A stretch of 42,420 nucleotides of DNA from Candidatus Woesearchaeota archaeon (GTDB lineage: Archaea > Nanobdellota > Nanobdellia > Woesearchaeales > WJIZ01), in NCBI GenBank assembly GCA_018303125.1, contig JAGVYS010000007.1, positions 1 to 42,420 on the forward strand, written 5' to 3'. Numbering within the stretch: position 1 is the stretch's first letter; the number at the start of each line of letters is the position of its first letter. The notes under the pieces are model-generated. The model saw only the letters and a program-made list of their open reading frames with translations. It ran no database searches and had not been told where the DNA came from. Positions 18,293 to 27,418 of the stretch are shown piece by piece. The position numbers and the translations under genes are program-made.

Positions 18293-18868
18293 ATGCCATC
18301 TGTAAAAATCTCGGACAAAGTCAATGGAAGGGTTATACTTGATCCTGCACAGTTTATGCAACAGAGTATAGAAGCAGCTATTTTAATTAATACGCATAGA
18401 AAGGAATTGCCAGCAGACTCCAGTTATAACGGAAGGGTCATCATCGCTGGGATAGGTAATAATGGGGAAGCAGTTCTGGATGCCATGAAACCGTACTTAA
18501 TGGAAACTCTTAATGGTGCTGTTTATGGCTTTGTTGACACAAGTTTATCAGGATACCACCTAGTTAGTGAAGAAGTTTTCGGAGTTGATAGAACTACACA
18601 TTTACCTACTGATGTAGATAGAAGTTATGCTGTCCTTGTGGCTGCAGACACTTTTAATAGCCTAACGCTATTGGGTGCCATCAAAGAATTGTTTGCACTA
18701 GGACGCCCGAAAAGAGTCGATTTGGTCACGCTCGTTAATGATCCTGGTAGAAGAGTGATACCATTACACCCTAATCTTTCTTTCTTGGAAACCGAAATAT
18801 CTGACCAACATGGTGTTTATTTTAACGCTGCATCAAAAATAACAAGAATGTATGAAAATGAACATTAA
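18293..18868 (+). CDS. PyrR-like phosphoribosyltransferase-fold protein with degenerate PRPP motif
   Basis: AVLVAADTFNSLTLLGAIKELFALGRPKRVDLVTLVNDPGRRVIPLHPNLSFLETEISDQHGVYF aligns with PyrR [41 protein letters not shown]. Confidence 0.7.
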   Translation: MPSVKISDKVNGRVILDPAQFMQQSIEAAILINTHRKELPADSSYNGRVIIAGIGNNGEAVLDAMKPYLMETLNGAVYGFVDTSLSGYHLVSEEVFGVDRTTHLPTDVDRSYAVLVAADTFNSLTLLGAIKELFALGRPKRVDLVTLVNDPGRRVIPLHPNLSFLETEISDQHGVYFNAASKITRMYENEH

Positions 18869-18882
18869 TAGAGATTGCTGCA

Positions 18883-19803
18883 TCAGCCCAAACGTTTCTT
18901 TGACACATAATTATAAGCATTAAATGCAGCTGTAACTCCCTCAGCAACTCCTGTTATTGCCTGCTTGAAATCAGTATTGACAACATCCCCTGCGGCATAT
19001 GCCCCTTCTACATTTGAAAAGCCATGCCTGTCTATTATTACCTCTCCCTTGCTATCAAGCGCCATGCCTATGTCCTTAGCCAAACTGGATAGGGGTATAT
19101 GGCCTATTGCAATGAATGTTGCATCAAGCGCAAGTTCCTTTGAGCCATTGTGAGCCTTGTCAAGTATCACCTTATTGACAAACCTGTCCCCTTTTATTTC
19201 AACAACATTTGTCTTGTTTATAACCTCTATCTTGCTGTTGGCCTCTATCCTTCTTAAGTTGACAGGCTCAGGATGTATCTTGTCGCCCCTGTAAATCATG
19301 TAAACCTTGCTAGCGTATTCGGCAAGCACAAGGGCATCCTTGGCAGCAGAATCAGAGCCGCCTATTATGGCAACAACCTTGTTCTTGTAGAATGCGCCAT
19401 CGCATAACGCGCAGTAATGGACTCCCTTGTTTGCAAATTCCTTTTCGCCCGGAACATTAAGCTTCTTCCATTCGGTTCCTGTTGCAAGTATTATAGATGT
19501 TGCAAAGTACTTTGATTCCCTTGTTGTGACTATGAAACCGTCTTTTGCCTTCTCAACTTTGTCAACCTTAATCTCCTTCATATCGACTTTGTAATCAAGG
19601 GCATGCTCCCTTAGCTTCTCAGCAAGCTCTGTGCCGGTAATCATCTTGAAGCCTGGATAATTTGCAACCTCATTAGTTGTCATTATCACTCCTCCCATTA
19701 CATCGCCCAATAGAAGGGTCTTCATCTCGAACCTTCCAGCATACATTGCAGCGCCGAAGCCAGTTACGCCGCCGCCTATTATCACCAAGTCGTATTTTTC
19801 CAT
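18883..19803 (-). CDS. trxB: thioredoxin reductase family protein
   Basis: GGGVTGFGAAMYAGR, CALCDGAFYKNK CxxC, AAGDVVNTDFKQAITGVAEG. Confidence 0.9.
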   Translation of the reverse strand: MEKYDLVIIGGGVTGFGAAMYAGRFEMKTLLLGDVMGGVIMTTNEVANYPGFKMITGTELAEKLREHALDYKVDMKEIKVDKVEKAKDGFIVTTRESKYFATSIILATGTEWKKLNVPGEKEFANKGVHYCALCDGAFYKNKVVAIIGGSDSAAKDALVLAEYASKVYMIYRGDKIHPEPVNLRRIEANSKIEVINKTNVVEIKGDRFVNKVILDKAHNGSKELALDATFIAIGHIPLSSLAKDIGMALDSKGEVIIDRHGFSNVEGAYAAGDVVNTDFKQAITGVAEGVTAAFNAYNYVSKKRLG

Positions 19804-19866
19804 GCTTCGCGTGACTTTATAGCGACTTATAAAGTTTTTGATGAGGCATTTTGAAGAAAATATTGA

Positions 19867-20595
19867 CTATAACATGTCAAGGATGACTTTTGCAATCATT
19901 AAAAATGCTATTGCAACCATTGCTTTCCTGATGAATCGGCTGCCGTGCTTCACGGCAAGATGCGAGCCCATCCATGCGCCTATGAAGCTTCCGAGGAACA
20001 TTGAAACAATCAGCAAGACAGAAACTGTTGAGCTTAACACAAGGATTGTTGATGAAATCAGTATTTCCGGAATGGCTGCAACTATATCTGTGCTCCTTGC
20101 CACCAGATAATCCTTGCCAAAGAAATAAACCAGTACAAGAACAGCAAATGTTGCGCCTGCCATGGCAAGAGCGCCACTCCATATGCCAACAACAAGCATA
20201 AGCAATAACCCGATAACTTTTGCTTTTTTGTGCTTTACTGGCCTTGCCTTCCCGAGCAGGAAAAAAATGCCGACAAAAACTCCAGCAAGAACAACGAATC
20301 TAAGTATAGTGTCAGGAAGATTCACAACCGTTATTGTGCCGACAAATGAGCCAATGACCAAGGGTGCCATTATCATAAATGCAAGATTCCAGTCAATACT
20401 TTTTGATTTCAAATAACCATTTAATGCACCCGTAACTGTTCCTGCATCTGATACCCTGTTCAGGGCAAGGGCATTTACAGGAGGGATGCCGAAAGCAAGC
20501 ATTGTCGGCACAGCAAAAACTCCTGCTCCACCTGAAATGGCATTTATAAGCCCCATTAACAGTCCAAGAAAAAATATCAGGATTATTTCTACCAT
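19867..20595 (-). CDS. sulfite exporter TauE/SafE family membrane protein
   Basis: GLLMGLINAISGGAGVFAVPTMLAFGIPPVNALALNRV; multiple TM segments. Confidence 0.85.
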   Translation of the reverse strand: MVEIILIFFLGLLMGLINAISGGAGVFAVPTMLAFGIPPVNALALNRVSDAGTVTGALNGYLKSKSIDWNLAFMIMAPLVIGSFVGTITVVNLPDTILRFVVLAGVFVGIFFLLGKARPVKHKKAKVIGLLLMLVVGIWSGALAMAGATFAVLVLVYFFGKDYLVARSTDIVAAIPEILISSTILVLSSTVSVLLIVSMFLGSFIGAWMGSHLAVKHGSRFIRKAMVAIAFLMIAKVILDML

Positions 20596-20650
20596 TCAAC
20601 TGTATTTCCAAATTGGATTTATTTAACTTTTGATGCCTAGTACACTTGTA

Positions 20651-21803
20651 TAGTACCGAAATCACGTAACCTTCCTATGGAAATTTCTTTATATAAATCG
20701 TTTCGCAAATCTTAAAAGCGAAATTTTTTCATAGACCTCTTTTTTGAAGTAGGCTAAATGTTACCTAATAACGATGCATGTAGGTACCACATCGTCGTTA
20801 AAACCTATAGTACCGATATTACGTAACCCGTTCCGAAATCATGTAACATTTTCTAGTTTTTTACAAACGTTTTTCGTATGCTTCATTAGGAGTCATGTAA
20901 TCTAGTGCCTCACTCGGTCTCTCATTATTATAGTATTCAAAAAATTCATCCAATGTATTAAATCGGTCATCAAATTCTGTATCCAGAATGTGAAAGAACT
21001 TCTCACATTTTCCATTGGTCTGTGGATGTCTCACTTTTGAAGGAACAAGTATTATGCCCAACTCCTTTAAAACTTCTTGAAATTCATGATCAGCCTCTCC
21101 ATCCTTATCTGTTTTTACTGATACATACTGTGTTCCATGATCAGTATTCAGAATAAAGGGAGTTACTAAATTGTCACCTACAGACTTGTAAAGGCCCAAT
21201 AGTGCATTTCTAGTAGTCTGCTCGCCGAGACAATGACCCATCACTTTTCTTGTGCAATCATCAATATAAATCTGGATCGTTTGGCCATTTAATTTCGAAG
21301 CCTTAATGACATGGCCATTGGTATGCCGCATATAGTTAGGTAGTGGCCATTCGTAGCGTTTGTATTTTCTTGGCTTTCTTTTCTTAAGATTGGGTTTTTG
21401 AAAGCCTTCTTTTATGAGAACCTGACTCACTTTCCTAAGAGAAACGCCAAATCCTTTTTTTGTTAGAATATTATGAAGATTTCTCCCTCCACATCTATAT
21501 TTTCTGTAAGTCTGTACTACAAGATCATAGAATTTGGGATTTAATGGCTCAAAGAGTCTGCCAGAGATATGATCTTTAAGACCTTCTTTGCCTTCGTTTT
21601 CATATTTTTTCCGTATTTCCCAAACAGTTTTTCGGGTTACTTTCTGAGCCAATGCAATGCTCTTTATTTGAGCTCCCTTCTTTATCTGTTTAACAATCCA
21701 CTCACGTTTTTTTTATTAAGTTTATACATATTGATTCACCGTAGAAAAGATATCTTACTTTATTTATAAACTAAAAGAAATGTTACGTAATTATGATACT
21801 AAT
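20651..21803. mobile_element. IS481-like element with related terminal repeats; left end present in several copies
   Basis: Left tagtaccgaaatcacgtaac (20651), tagtaccgatattacgtaac (20808), ttccgaaatcatgtaac (20831); right reverse complement tagtatcataattacgtaac (21783-21802); DDE transposase between. Confidence 0.6.
20861..21729 (-). pseudogene. IS481-like DDE transposase, split by a -1 frameshift at an A8 run
   Basis: MYKLNKK at 21729 joins -1 frame KREWIVKQIKKGAQIKSIALAQKVTRKTVW...; D at NTDHGTQYV and E at NGKCEKFFHILDTEFD; first-Asp position reads RHTNGH. Confidence 0.75.
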
Positions 21804-21857
21804 CAAGGCATTATTTTTCTAGAAAGTATTATATATATGGCTTGCATGATTTAACCT

Positions 21858-22097
21858 ATGAAGGATACACTTCTTTCAAGGAGCGTACTTTTTGCGCCTT
21901 TGCTAATAGCTTTTTTATGGATGGGGCTACTTGTCCTTAATGCAGGCTCTCCTGATGCTTCGCAAAAGCTATCTCCAACGAAACTTGATTACATTGTGAA
22001 TGTCTTATTTGTTTTCATAATAGTTTATTCTGGAGTTCTTGCAGTTGTATTTTACAATATGAAGCATAAAAGAATTCATAAGATTATACATAAGTAG
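21858..22097 (+). CDS. small two-TM membrane protein (79 aa)
   Basis: TATA atatatatgg upstream; hydrophobic segments. Confidence 0.6.
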   Translation: MKDTLLSRSVLFAPLLIAFLWMGLLVLNAGSPDASQKLSPTKLDYIVNVLFVFIIVYSGVLAVVFYNMKHKRIHKIIHK

Positions 22098-22257
22098 ATT
22101 TTAATGAGCCATAATCCTTCTTTGAATAGCTTTCTGAATAATACTCTTTGGCAGCCTTATAGTCCATTGCTCCAAAGTGCGATGTGCAGAATACGCATGC
22201 AAGGGCAAGCACTGCAATGCCTGAATAGCCTGACGATATCCTTGATATAAGCGACAT
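22084..22257 (-). CDS. candidate 57-aa secreted/membrane peptide MSLISRISSGYSGIAVLALACVFCTSHFGAMDYKAAKEYYSESYSKKDYGSLKSTYV
   Basis: ATG at 22257 with AGCTTATATATTC TATA box about 25 nt upstream; below the track's size cut-off; preferred over the 70-aa ORF in another frame. Confidence 0.4.
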   Translation of the reverse strand: MSLISRISSGYSGIAVLALACVFCTSHFGAMDYKAAKEYYSESYSKKDYGSLKSTYV

Positions 22258-22332
22258 AAACTTGTTGTTGCTTCAGAATATATAAGCTTTTTCTGCGCTG
22301 GATTTTTAAGCACATTATGATTTCAGAGCAGC

Positions 22333-24399
22333 ATGTGCGGAATACTTGGCATATTCAATGCAAGCGGAAATGTGAAGGAAGCGCTGCTATCAATGGCAGA
22401 AAGGGGAAGGGATGGTTGCGGAATCTGCGACAGCAGCAACTGTCATTACTCTCCTGACATAGCTGGCTTGCCAGCTATAACTACAAACTGCATGGCACAT
22501 CTCCTGCATTCTGTTGTTGGCTGTGTCAACCAGCCACTGAAGAAAAAAGGGATTTTTATAGCCAATTGCGAGATATACAACTGGAATATCCTTGACAAAA
22601 AGTATTCTTTCAATTCCAGGAATGATGCTGAGCTATTAATGGATTTGCTGGAGAAAAAAGGCATCTCTGAGGAAGTACTTGATGAGCTTGATGGAGTTTA
22701 TGCTGTAGCATATCTTGGTGAAGGAAAAGTGCATATAATGAGGGATATACTGGGAGTTAAGCCATTATGGTATTCCATAGAGGAGGGATTTTGCTTTGCA
22801 TCCGAAAGGAAGGCGCTTGTTAAGCTTGGACTGAAAAAAATAGAGGAGCTTAATCCGAGAATTATCATGTCATATGATACAAAATCAGGAGAAGCAATGC
22901 AGACAAGGAGACAGTTTCTTGCCAGTTCTAACTTAGATAGCAATTATGCTGCTGTCACAGAGAAGCTTCTTCTTGAGGCAGTAAGTAAGCGGATTCCTGA
23001 TGGAAAATTCGGCATACTTTTCTCAGGTGGCATAGACTCAACATTTATAGCTAAGATATGCAAGGATTCAGGAAGGGAATTCGTATGCTATGCAGCAGGA
23101 ATTAAAGGAGAGAGGGAATCTTTTGACATCATTCAGGCAAAGGATGCTGCCTCGAGGCTCGGCTTTAAGCTAAAGACAATTGAGATTTCAAAGGAAGATG
23201 TTGAGCAATATCTGGCAAAGATAGTTCCATTGATAGAGGACAGCAACGTGGTCAAGGTGGGAGTAGGCATTACAATGTTCGCAGCATGCGAGCTCGCAAG
23301 AAAGGACGGCATAAAAGTCATATTCTCTGGATTAGGCTCTGAGGAATTATTTGCAGGATACGAGAGGCATAAGAATGCTCTTGATGTGAATGTAGAATGC
23401 CTCTCCGGGCTGCTGAAAATTTATGAGAGGGACTTGTATAGAGATGATGTGATAACAATGCACAACAATCTTGAGCTCAGGCTTCCTTTCCTTGACAAGG
23501 CTCTTGCAAGGTATGCATTAGGAATACCTGCAGAAATGAAGATATTGACAGAGAGGAACAAGGCCATACTAAGAGATGTGGCAAAGAAAATCGGCATTCC
23601 AGTTGACATAGCTGAAAGGAAGAAAAAGGCAGCGCAGTACGGCTCAGGCTTTGACAGGGCAATAGGGAAACTGGCAAGAAATGAGAAGATGTCCAAATCA
23701 GCTTATCTTGAAAGGTTTTACAGAAAGCCAAATGTTAAGCTTGCTGCCTTATGGAGCACAGGAAAAGACAGCGCATATGCAGCATGGCTGATGAAGAAGC
23801 AAAATTATGAAATATCCTGCTTAATCTGCCTAAAGAGCGCAAACAAGGATTCCTATATGTTCCATACACCCAATGTCGGAATAGCAAATCTGCATGCAGA
23901 GTCAATGAAGGTGCCGCTGATAATGAAGGAGACAGCAGGCACAAAAGAAGAAGAGCTCGATGACTTAAGAGATGCCCTTGCCGAGGCAAAGGAAAGATAC
24001 GGCATACAGGGAGTTGTAAGCGGGGCAATATTCTCTAATTACCAAAGAGAGAGAATAGAAAGAGTATGTGACAGGCTCAGCTTAAAGATATTCTCTCCTT
24101 TATGGCACAAGGACCAGGAAGCTGTTCTGGGTGAAATTTCAAGCAATGGCTTTGAAGCAATAATAGTGTCAATTGCTGCTGAAGGCTTAACTAAAGAATG
24201 GCTGGGAAAGAGAATTGATTTTGATTTGATACGCAAGTTGAAATCACTCAAAGGAATAAACATAAGCGGCGAAGGCGGAGAGTATGATTCTTTAGTTATA
24301 AATTGCCCACTTTTCACAAAGCCGCTTAAGGTTCTTGGCTCAAAAATAGAAGAGGACACAAAAAATTCAGCAAGGCTGCATGTGGAATGCTTGCTATAG
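22333..24399 (+). CDS. asparagine synthetase (class II GATase + AsnB-type synthetase) fused to Dph6-like diphthine-ammonia ligase
   Basis: MCGILGIF GATase nucleophile Cys2; FSGGIDSTF PP-loop and SGLGSEELFAGYERH; second PP-loop ALWSTGKDSAYAAWLM plus YMFHTPN, GVVSGAIFSNYQRERIERVC, GEGGEYDSLV. Confidence 0.9.
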   Translation: MCGILGIFNASGNVKEALLSMAERGRDGCGICDSSNCHYSPDIAGLPAITTNCMAHLLHSVVGCVNQPLKKKGIFIANCEIYNWNILDKKYSFNSRNDAELLMDLLEKKGISEEVLDELDGVYAVAYLGEGKVHIMRDILGVKPLWYSIEEGFCFASERKALVKLGLKKIEELNPRIIMSYDTKSGEAMQTRRQFLASSNLDSNYAAVTEKLLLEAVSKRIPDGKFGILFSGGIDSTFIAKICKDSGREFVCYAAGIKGERESFDIIQAKDAASRLGFKLKTIEISKEDVEQYLAKIVPLIEDSNVVKVGVGITMFAACELARKDGIKVIFSGLGSEELFAGYERHKNALDVNVECLSGLLKIYERDLYRDDVITMHNNLELRLPFLDKALARYALGIPAEMKILTERNKAILRDVAKKIGIPVDIAERKKKAAQYGSGFDRAIGKLARNEKMSKSAYLERFYRKPNVKLAALWSTGKDSAYAAWLMKKQNYEISCLICLKSANKDSYMFHTPNVGIANLHAESMKVPLIMKETAGTKEEELDDLRDALAEAKERYGIQGVVSGAIFSNYQRERIERVCDRLSLKIFSPLWHKDQEAVLGEISSNGFEAIIVSIAAEGLTKEWLGKRIDFDLIRKLKSLKGINISGEGGEYDSLVINCPLFTKPLKVLGSKIEEDTKNSARLHVECLL

Positions 24400-25248
24400 G
24401 AAACTTTGCCTTATAATCTCCTTGTAAATATCAACATTTTCCAGCACAAAGGATTCTACCCATGCGGCAAGGAACAAAATTACCAGGGTAAATACAAGTG
24501 AGATTGCGGTATTTGTCAGGATACTGTTGAATTTCTTTGAGAATGGGCTTTCCCTCATCAAAGCTTTCGATATCACACCTGCTGTTGTCGCAGAGCAAAT
24601 GTAGGCAAATGCCTCAAGAAGCATATGGGGAGTTACGATGGACAGTATAAGCAGGAAATAGGCAAATGGGTCATTGTTGACATTCAATGCAGCTGTCTTT
24701 GCTAATGTGCCAAAAATCGTACCCCAGACAGAAGCGTTCCATATAATAAGGAAAAGGCCGCCATCACCTATCAGGAAAGATGTCATGAATATTACGGTCA
24801 GGACAACAAAATTATGTGTAAGCAGGTTTGTAAATAATGGTGAAAAGAATCCTGCCTTTCCTGTTGTATCACCATAAAGGACATTTACCTGATTCTCGAA
24901 TATATGGTTTGTTGCAAGCGTCGGAAGCATGATAGAGAAAATGGAAAATGTTAGGAGAATCCCAATGAACAAGAGGATATAGACAATGAATATGTTCCTG
25001 TGGTCTTTCATGAAAACAAGAATGTTAAATTCCTTTTTTTTCGATTCAATCTTTTCCTCACTTGTCATGAGGCTGCTTATTGTCGGATAAGCTATGAGCG
25101 AGATTATTGCCACTGCAACTATTGCAGGGTCCTCTGGGAAAAGAAGCACAGCAATGCCTATGCCTATTATTCCATAACCTATGCCTAAAAGCAGGGCATA
25201 CAGAGGATTCCTTTCCACAAGCCTTAGGTTGTATATGTGCTCAAGCAT
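24394..25248 (-). CDS. stage II sporulation protein M (SpoIIM) family membrane protein
   Basis: HNFVVLTVIFMTSFLIGDGGLFLIIWNASVWG ... PHMLLEAFAYICSATTAG; start at MLEHIYNLRLV overlaps upstream gene. Confidence 0.8.
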   Translation of the reverse strand: MLEHIYNLRLVERNPLYALLLGIGYGIIGIGIAVLLFPEDPAIVAVAIISLIAYPTISSLMTSEEKIESKKKEFNILVFMKDHRNIFIVYILLFIGILLTFSIFSIMLPTLATNHIFENQVNVLYGDTTGKAGFFSPLFTNLLTHNFVVLTVIFMTSFLIGDGGLFLIIWNASVWGTIFGTLAKTAALNVNNDPFAYFLLILSIVTPHMLLEAFAYICSATTAGVISKALMRESPFSKKFNSILTNTAISLVFTLVILFLAAWVESFVLENVDIYKEIIRQSFL

Positions 25249-25975
25249 TTTTTGTCTCCGAAAGAACAGAGTCAATTACTTTTTCAGGATAGCCATATTT
25301 CAGCAACCCTTCCCTTACCTGCTCTTTTGTGTACCCTCTTTTTTGATACTTATTTACATAATCCCTTATGGCTTCTGTTTTTTTGTTCGCTATTCCTACA
25401 AGCCCATGCTTTCTCCTTGCCTCGAAAAGCAGCAATATTATTGGTATTGCGACAACTATTGTCATTACAGTCCATGGAACAAAGTCTGAAAAAGAAGGCT
25501 GGCCTGTTACCATGCCAAGAGCCCTTTCAGCATCCTCCCTTGAATCAAATGCAATTAGGATGTTGGAGCCAGAAAGGGAAATGCTAGGTTCTCCTGAATA
25601 TGTGCCTTCTATTAGCTCATCCATGAGCATGTTTGTGCCTGGCGAGCCGATGACAACTAGGCTTCCGGAAGCAGAGATATCTTTCTCTTCCGTAAGCGCG
25701 ATGCCAAGATGCGAGGCAATCTTTTCCGCATATTCTCTTTCATATTCCTGGGCATTAGTGCCAATTACTGCCGTATACCTTTCAGGGCTGCCCCGGATAG
25801 TCTCAATAAGCAACGAGTATTTTCCATCATAAGCGCTTCCTGTGCCAGAGAAACGGCCAGAAGTTCCTGCGAGAGTAAACACATAGAATACTATTATCCC
25901 TACAAGTGCAAATAAAACAAGCTTCTCCAACTCTTTTTCGTTAGTCCTCCTTTTTTGTTTCACATTATAACCCAA
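25241..25975 (-). CDS. membrane-anchored protein with S-layer-like domain
   Basis: N-terminal TM; SLVVIGSPGTNMLMDELI...SGSNILIAFDSREDAERALGMV; second TM; C-terminal short helical domain. Confidence 0.6.
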   Translation of the reverse strand: MGYNVKQKRRTNEKELEKLVLFALVGIIVFYVFTLAGTSGRFSGTGSAYDGKYSLLIETIRGSPERYTAVIGTNAQEYEREYAEKIASHLGIALTEEKDISASGSLVVIGSPGTNMLMDELIEGTYSGEPSISLSGSNILIAFDSREDAERALGMVTGQPSFSDFVPWTVMTIVVAIPIILLLFEARRKHGLVGIANKKTEAIRDYVNKYQKRGYTKEQVREGLLKYGYPEKVIDSVLSETKNA

Positions 25976-26017
25976 TATAGAGCAATATTTAAAAATATTG
26001 GATTTTTATGCTTTGGA

Positions 26018-26452
26018 ATGGCAGATTGCATTTTTTGTATGATCTCACAGGGCAAGGTGCCTTGCCACAAGGTTTATGAGGATGAAAAATGCTTTGCTTT
26101 CCTCGACATAGCGCCTGTCAGCAGAGGACATGTCTTGGTAATACCTAAGGAACACGCAGCCAAGATGCATGAGCTTAGCGATGAGTCATGCCCTGCCCTG
26201 ATGTTGGCTGTAAAGAAAGTCTCGAAGGCCGTGCAGGAGGCATTCTCATGCGATTTTAACATCCTGAACAATAATGGGAAGATGGCAGGACAAGCAGTCC
26301 ATCATGTCCATTTTCATGTTATACCCAGGAGAGGAATAAAGGAGGAATTTTCATTCAACTGGGTGCCCAGAAAACAACAGGGTGATGATGATGCGGAAGA
26401 GATTCTTGAGAGGATAAAGGAGCGCATCATTGGCAGTGCAAATAAGCAATAA
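26018..26452 (+). CDS. HIT-family nucleotide hydrolase
   Basis: MADCIFCMISQGKVPCHKVYEDE ... VHHVHFHVIPR histidine triad. Confidence 0.93.
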   Translation: MADCIFCMISQGKVPCHKVYEDEKCFAFLDIAPVSRGHVLVIPKEHAAKMHELSDESCPALMLAVKKVSKAVQEAFSCDFNILNNNGKMAGQAVHHVHFHVIPRRGIKEEFSFNWVPRKQQGDDDAEEILERIKERIIGSANKQ

Positions 26453-26474
26453 AGCGAAGGGGAATGCTCTTACT

Positions 26475-27209
26475 TTATGGACTTGCAGCCTGCCACATAA
26501 GCTCAAAGTATTTTCTGTAGCCATCGGCAATTGACTTGTTCTTAATCACAACCGCAATCGGCTCTTTTTCAGAAAGTAGCAGGATGGCTGAATTGTCTCC
26601 ATAAATCCTTAGGGCAGCCATGGAAGAATAGTGCTCAGGTATATACCTTATTTTGCTGAGTGGGTGCTTCTTTAAACCCTTTCTTGCCTTCTCGCTGTAT
26701 ATTAGCCTGTTCTTTATTTTTGCCTTAGCCCTTTTACTGGCGAAATGTCTGATATAATGCTTAAACATATTCTCAAGCTGATAGCCTGGGCTGACACCAA
26801 TATAACCCTTTCCTGTTCTCAGGATATGGTCAAATACTGTTTTTAAGCCTTCAACTCCCCTGAAAAACCTCACGTCATGTCCTTCTTCAAATTTTGTCCT
26901 TAAATCCAGCTCTGGCATGATTTTATTAAGCCTCTCCTTTAGGTTATCCAGCCTGAACTTTCTTTCTTCCACCAGCCCAATCAGCCTTTTTGGGCTTGCA
27001 GGGCTGAAGACTTTCTTGTTGTTAACTATAACAGAGCTGACGAGCCCTTTTTCAACCAATCTTCCAATGGAATCATATATATTTCTCCTGTGCATTCCAG
27101 TTTTCTCCATAATCTGCCCTATCCCGGCAGTTCCAAGGCCCAATAGTTCCATGTAAATTTTAGACTCGCTATTGGTCAATCCAAGTTCAGACAAAATTTT
27201 ATCATGCAT
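26475..27209 (-). CDS. TrmB-family transcriptional regulator
   Basis: LGLTNSESKIYMELLGLGTAGIGQIMEKTGMHRRNIYDSIGRLVEKGLV HTH; TrmB-like C-terminal half. Confidence 0.8.
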   Translation of the reverse strand: MHDKILSELGLTNSESKIYMELLGLGTAGIGQIMEKTGMHRRNIYDSIGRLVEKGLVSSVIVNNKKVFSPASPKRLIGLVEERKFRLDNLKERLNKIMPELDLRTKFEEGHDVRFFRGVEGLKTVFDHILRTGKGYIGVSPGYQLENMFKHYIRHFASKRAKAKIKNRLIYSEKARKGLKKHPLSKIRYIPEHYSSMAALRIYGDNSAILLLSEKEPIAVVIKNKSIADGYRKYFELMWQAASP

Positions 27210-27418
27210 ACATATTGGACAGCTTGCCAATTCTTAAATTTTGTGGTAACCTTATATCACCACACTGCTTTAAATAATCTGGAGCTGCAGTATAGGTATA
27301 ACCGAAAAATTTCAGTATAGCACTGCATGAGTTGGGGGAATGGAAGCAACAGCCTGAATGAAAATAGGCTTTCAGCATGTAGAATACAGAGTAAAATTCA
27401 ATTGCCTTTAAACTAACG

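Noticed and set aside
22101-22313. 70-aa minus-strand ORF from the track
   Set aside because: A different frame in the same region gives a better-placed 57-aa ORF (22257-22084) with TATA box and signal-like hydrophobic segment; the 70-aa frame looks compositionally random.
23477-24028. Minus-strand ORFs antisense to asnB-dph6
   Set aside because: Shadow ORFs typical of long coding regions; low-complexity Leu/Ser/Pro-rich sequence.
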